Origin: Actinomycetota bacterium
Lineage (GTDB): Bacteria; Actinomycetota; Acidimicrobiia; Acidimicrobiales; Ilumatobacteraceae
Assembly: GCA_017856115.1 (NCBI GenBank)
Contig: JAFMFM010000012.1
Coordinates: 1 to 44,368, forward strand
Reading direction: 5' to 3'
Length of the DNA: 44,368 bases
Made by a program: the position numbers and the translations under genes. The notes below the pieces were generated by a model. The model saw nothing but the letters and a program-made list of their open reading frames with translations. It did no database searches and had not been told where the DNA came from. Positions 41,516 to 44,368 of this stretch are shown here, in pieces; positions within the stretch are counted from its first letter, which is position 1; each line of letters opens with the position of its first letter.

Positions 41516-42769
41516 ATGCCCCCACAACCCCGGCGCCACAGATCCTTCGCCCACACCACCAAACGCTCGATGTCTAGCCCATCCCTGTCCCCGCAGGTAA
41601 CTCGCCCAGCCGACTTTCATGTCACGGTTGATGTGGTTCTCCTGAGTCTCCGAAACGACCTCCCCCATATAGGTGTCGTGCAACGCAACCGTCCCGAGGC
41701 CTACATCGACCAGGCCCAACTACAACGGCGCGGCAATCCCCATCTGCCTCGCCGAGTGGAGCCGGTCGATCGCCACCCCCAACACCACTGGGCGCTGCCA
41801 GGTGGCCATGTGGGCAACACCCTCTTGGGGGATGCCTACGGCACAGGATCGTCCCCCGACACCACCCTCGCGCAGGCCGCATTACGAGTACTGCAACGTG
41901 AGACCAATCTTTTGCTTACCGAGGATGACCTTCACCAAGTTGGTGCCTTCGGCGATGCCGATCGCGACCCACGCAGCGGTCGCACCATCTCGGTGGCATA
42001 CGTCGCCGTCGTGGGTGACGATCGCGACCTGGCCCTCCACCCCGACACCCATGTAGGGCATGTGAGCCGCGTGCAGTTTCGACCCGTCGTCGATGTGTTG
42101 GCCCGACCCAACCGACTCGAGTTCGATCATGAAGACATCGTGTTGAAGGCCATTTCTCTCGTTCGCAGTCTTGTGGTCACCACCCCACTCGCCACCAGAT
42201 TCTGTCGCGAGGAGTTCACCCTCGGCGAACTTCGGCGGGTGTACGAAGCACTGTTTCATGAGTCGCTCGATTCCGCTGCCGCAGCAGAATTGCCCGGACA
42301 CGCCGACGTCGTTCGCAAATATCTGAAGACCCTCGAGAAGATCGGTGCGCAGCAGACCCCCGACTTTGAACGCACCATCACCGAACTCGCACAGATGCTT
42401 CCATCGTCGGCGTCCAGAGCGGACTTCGTTGGCGATGACTACACGGTGGAGATGAAGGGCTTTGCCTCGCGATCGGCAGCCCCCGTTGCCGATATTGCGC
42501 GCCAGGCGGAACTGATGGCACGACTCATGCGGCAGAGCAATCGCACGCGGGCCCCGAGACCCCCTCGCTTGATCAAGCCACTCGATCCCACCAACTTTGC
42601 CCGACGCATTCAAAAGCTCAACATCCTGAGCTCCGTTGAGGGCGAATCTCGACCCACGTTCGATCGCTACGGCAAACCTGCTGCTCTCTTTCGACTGAAT
42701 GCCCATCGCGAACTTGCGCCATTCCTGCTGCGTCTCGATGGGCTGGGAAAGAGCGACTCCTCCGAGTAG
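41516..42769 (+). CDS. NUDIX/winged-helix (NrtR-like) regulator, degenerate NUDIX box
   Basis: A 417-residue protein. Residues 34-195 form a NUDIX domain (TVDVVLLSLRNDLPHIGVVQ, HWALPGGHVG), but the catalytic helix reads LRVLQRETNLLL instead of REUxEExGU, so hydrolysis is unlikely. An NrtR-type winged helix follows (EEFTLGELRRVYEALF, residues 232-247) and is split by an insertion of about 105 residues before its last part (PTNFARRIQKLNILSS, RYGKPAALFRL). NrtR-type proteins bind ADP-ribose through an inactive NUDIX domain and repress nearby genes. It is divergent from the sigma/AAA+ unit. The start is uncertain within the first 25 codons. Confidence 0.78.
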   Translation: MPPQPRRHRSFAHTTKRSMSSPSLSPQVTRPADFHVTVDVVLLSLRNDLPHIGVVQRNRPEAYIDQAQLQRRGNPHLPRRVEPVDRHPQHHWALPGGHVGNTLLGDAYGTGSSPDTTLAQAALRVLQRETNLLLTEDDLHQVGAFGDADRDPRSGRTISVAYVAVVGDDRDLALHPDTHVGHVSRVQFRPVVDVLARPNRLEFDHEDIVLKAISLVRSLVVTTPLATRFCREEFTLGELRRVYEALFHESLDSAAAAELPGHADVVRKYLKTLEKIGAQQTPDFERTITELAQMLPSSASRADFVGDDYTVEMKGFASRSAAPVADIARQAELMARLMRQSNRTRAPRPPRLIKPLDPTNFARRIQKLNILSSVEGESRPTFDRYGKPAALFRLNAHRELAPFLLRLDGLGKSDSSE

Positions 42770-42779
42770 CGACGCAAGT

Positions 42780-42829
42780 TCCGGGCAACGCGAGCGTGGG
42801 GGTCGCGCGGGCGTCCGGGCAACGCGAGC
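42780..42829. repeat. 16-bp direct repeat
   Basis: Identical 16-bp copies TCCGGGCAACGCGAGC at 42780-42795 and 42814-42829, spaced 34 bp start to start (about three helical turns). They lie between the NUDIX gene and the small protein gene and could be tandem binding sites. Confidence 0.6.
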
Positions 42830-42889
42830 CCTCCGTCGGGCCGTAGGCACTACTCACATGCTGAGAGGTTCGGTGCGTAGACACTGGCG

Positions 42890-42937
42890 TGGTGCATCTG
42901 GCGGTGCTTTTCTCCTTTCTCCCGCCAGGTGACACCA
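42890..42937 (+). terminator. Two-part stem-loop between NUDIX and clamp-like genes
   Basis: The inner stem CTGGCGG/CCGCCAG (42898-42904 and 42922-42928) has a pyrimidine-rich 17-nt loop, and an outer stem TGGTG/CACCA (42890-42894 and 42933-42937) closes it. There is no U-run after it. It may end the NUDIX transcript or act as RNA structure. Confidence 0.45.
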
Positions 42938-42944
42938 CTGCACT

Positions 42945-42964
42945 ACACCGCTCATCTACGGTGT
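42945..42964 (+). promoter_or_regulatory. Possible operator-like inverted repeat
   Basis: ACACCG (42945-42950) and CGGTGT (42959-42964) form a perfect 6-bp inverted repeat with an 8-bp spacer. It lies 38 bp before the small protein gene start. It could be an operator or a small hairpin in the leader. Confidence 0.35.
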
Positions 42965-43001
42965 CGGCCCTCGCACCCATCCACCCAGCCAGGAGGCACT
43001 G

Positions 43002-43277
43002 ATGACCCCATCCAAACGCACCATTCGCATCTCCGCAGCCGATTTTCGTCGACTGCTGGCGGCAGCAACCGATGTCGACTTCTCGCATGCATTTCCCGGG
43101 GAAATGTCCCATCTCGAGATCGACGAGGTCACCATCACCATCACGCGCTCGGTTTCCGAGACTCCGCAAGATCACCGCTGGATTCAGGAGATTTCCGACC
43201 CGCTCTGTACCACCCCACTGGGCTATCAGCGAGCCCACATTCCTCGAACCGATGTCACCGGGAGCACCCCGCAATGA
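43002..43277 (+). CDS. Small protein paired with the clamp-like gene
   Basis: A 91-residue protein of unknown function. The N-terminal half is regular (RTIRISAADFRRLLAAATD, HLEIDEVTITITRSV), with alternating beta strands and a helix; the C-terminal third is Pro/Thr-rich. It has a perfect AGGAGG ribosome binding site (42991-42996) 5 nt before the ATG. The next gene overlaps by four bases (ATGA), so the two proteins are probably made in step and may interact. Confidence 0.72.
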   Translation: MTPSKRTIRISAADFRRLLAAATDVDFSHAFPGEMSHLEIDEVTITITRSVSETPQDHRWIQEISDPLCTTPLGYQRAHIPRTDVTGSTPQ

Positions 43278-44368
43278 CCACCAACATCGGACTTGTCGAC
43301 TCCACCGAGTTGCGACACATCTTCGAGTCGCTCATGATGTTTCGCTCGGAGGGAGTCAACGTTCCGGGCATCACCGTGTACTGCGAGGGAGGCCGCCGCA
43401 AGTGGTTGGTAACCACGAAGGAGTTCACCATCGTCGTCACCGGTGATGCCGCCGACTTCGCCGGTGCCTACAAGTTGCCACTCACCATCGTGGCGAACGC
43501 GGGCCGCCCACGGGCAGCAGCGGGAGCAGTGGCGTTCACCGTTTGCGATGGCCTGGTCACCGCTACGTCTTCGTATGGCACACAAACGTTGCCCTGCAGT
43601 ACCACTGCGATGCCAACGATTCGGCGCGCAACCGCAGGCCACAACCGCGCCACTGCGCAACTCGGCGGCAAGGAGCTGCTGTACACCATCTTTTCGGGGG
43701 CCAATCCCCCGTTCGAAACCAACATGACCGACGACGAGGACGACGAGCGCACGAACCCGGACCACTTCCTTCTTCGAATTGCCGACGGTCGCCTGCACGT
43801 ATCCAGCGATTGGTCGGGCGCACGCTTGTACGAAATGCGCGCCCACACCACGGCACATACCACGGGCGCCGGGCAGATCAAGGTCGACCCGGACATGCTG
43901 AACATCATCTACAACTGCGTCGACGAGGATGCCACGTGGACGCTGTCGTTCGACGGAAATGAGTCACTCGACATCGTGCTCGAAAGCGACACCCACTACA
44001 TCGTGTCCTCGATGGTCATCGTTTCGGCCGCCAAGTTGCACGAGCGCGTGGTGAAGATTCTTGAGCGCGAGAAGTTCGAGCACCACGCACCTGCGGGTGG
44101 GCCAATCGGGGTTCGCCACGACGGTGTCGTCATTTCGCTCGATTTGTTTCAGCGCGACGGCAGCGATGCATCGCTCGTACGACTTTCGACGGTGGTCACC
44201 AGGAACGCCAACGAGAGCAGCGAATTGCTGCGTGAAATCAACGCGCACAACCAGAACGGGTTGATCACCCGTTTGTGGTTCGATCGCGGATCCGTTCACC
44301 TTGCAATCGACATGTTGCCCGACAACCTCGTGGGCTTGGCGCAGCGAATCCGAATGTTGGCCACCGAG
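43274..44368 (+). CDS. Sliding-clamp (DnaN-like) and YbjN-like domain fusion protein, partial
   Basis: An open frame of 365 codons that runs off the right edge. By eye, residues 1-115 resemble a beta-clamp domain, ending with the typical second half (YKLPLTIVANAGRP, VTATSSYGTQTLP, AMPTI). Residues 120-255 resemble a second clamp domain (FLLRIADGRLHVSSDWSGAR, IKVDPDMLNIIYNCV, ATWTLSFDGNESL). The last 110 residues match a YbjN-like domain (SELLREINAHNQNGLITRLW), as in the AAA+ protein of the same locus. A third clamp domain appears to be replaced. ATG 43274 overlaps the upstream stop. All domain calls need profile searches. Confidence 0.6.
   Translation, partial: MTTNIGLVDSTELRHIFESLMMFRSEGVNVPGITVYCEGGRRKWLVTTKEFTIVVTGDAADFAGAYKLPLTIVANAGRPRAAAGAVAFTVCDGLVTATSSYGTQTLPCSTTAMPTIRRATAGHNRATAQLGGKELLYTIFSGANPPFETNMTDDEDDERTNPDHFLLRIADGRLHVSSDWSGARLYEMRAHTTAHTTGAGQIKVDPDMLNIIYNCVDEDATWTLSFDGNESLDIVLESDTHYIVSSMVIVSAAKLHERVVKILEREKFEHHAPAGGPIGVRHDGVVISLDLFQRDGSDASLVRLSTVVTRNANESSELLREINAHNQNGLITRLWFDRGSVHLAIDMLPDNLVGLAQRIRMLATE

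Noticed and set aside
41516-42769. Active NUDIX hydrolase
   Set aside because: The catalytic helix lacks the REUxEE glutamates, and the C-terminal part is a winged helix, so a regulator fits better.
42780-42829. Start of a CRISPR array
   Set aside because: Only two 16-bp copies with an 18-bp interval, no further repeats and no cas genes.
1-44368. Insertion sequences, prophage genes or rRNA operons
   Set aside because: No transposase, integrase, phage structural protein, terminal inverted repeats or rRNA sequence was seen on either strand.

Overview
This GC-rich window looks like a chromosomal segment of an actinobacterium, most likely Acidimicrobiia (Ilumatobacter-like); that placement is inference. 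Supporting features are a WhiB regulator, a tiny bL37-type ribosomal protein, HU proteins with lysine-rich tails, F420 genes (cofC/fbiD and a Ddn-type nitroreductase), a PIN-PhoH protein and dense short operons. Many genes have a TANNNT -10 box only 6-9 nt before an ATG or GTG, which predicts leaderless mRNAs. I used this spacing to choose many starts. I see no IS element, prophage, CRISPR array or rRNA.

Layout. 1-3.9 kb: F420 nitroreductase, M20 peptidase, tRNA-Leu, a RecB-like Fe-S nuclease, a VOC protein and bL37. 3.9-6.9 kb: a minus-strand operon of MBL hydrolase, flavin reductase, MauE-like membrane protein, ferredoxin and secreted DUF1524 nuclease. 7-8.8 kb: epoxide hydrolase-like enzyme and MutY. 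8.8-14.8 kb: three consecutive ethylmalonyl-CoA pathway enzymes (mesaconyl-CoA hydratase, methylsuccinyl-CoA dehydrogenase, malyl/methylmalyl-CoA lyase) with a membrane flippase-like protein, a HAD protein and an eIF2B-like protein. 14.8-17.4 kb: thioredoxin-fold protein, class I fumarase, HNH protein. 17.4-24.2 kb: SGNH lipoprotein, MFS transporter, amidase, ferredoxin-P450 pair, HU and a class V aminotransferase. 24.2-27.6 kb: tRNA-Glu, tRNA-Gln, YdcF, gltX, VIT transporter and DUF2237. 27.6-30.7 kb: a B12-binding CarH-like regulator, an Nfu-N protein and an acyl-CoA dehydrogenase. 30.7-34.3 kb: rnhB, an unknown protein and gpsA, divergent from cofC. 34.4-39.3 kb: a lysine-rich peptide with a second HU, phoH, whiB, a thioesterase, xthA and an unknown protein.

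The last 5 kb (39.3-44.4 kb) holds the best candidate for an undescribed system. It has an ECF-like sigma factor joined without a gap to a CbxX-type AAA+ ATPase carrying an N-terminal YbjN-like domain. Divergent from these lie a NUDIX/winged-helix regulator with a degenerate NUDIX box, a small protein, and a protein that looks like two sliding-clamp (DnaN-like) domains fused to another YbjN-like domain. The last gene runs off the window. Unlike much of the rest, the sigma-like gene and the small protein gene have clear Shine-Dalgarno leaders.
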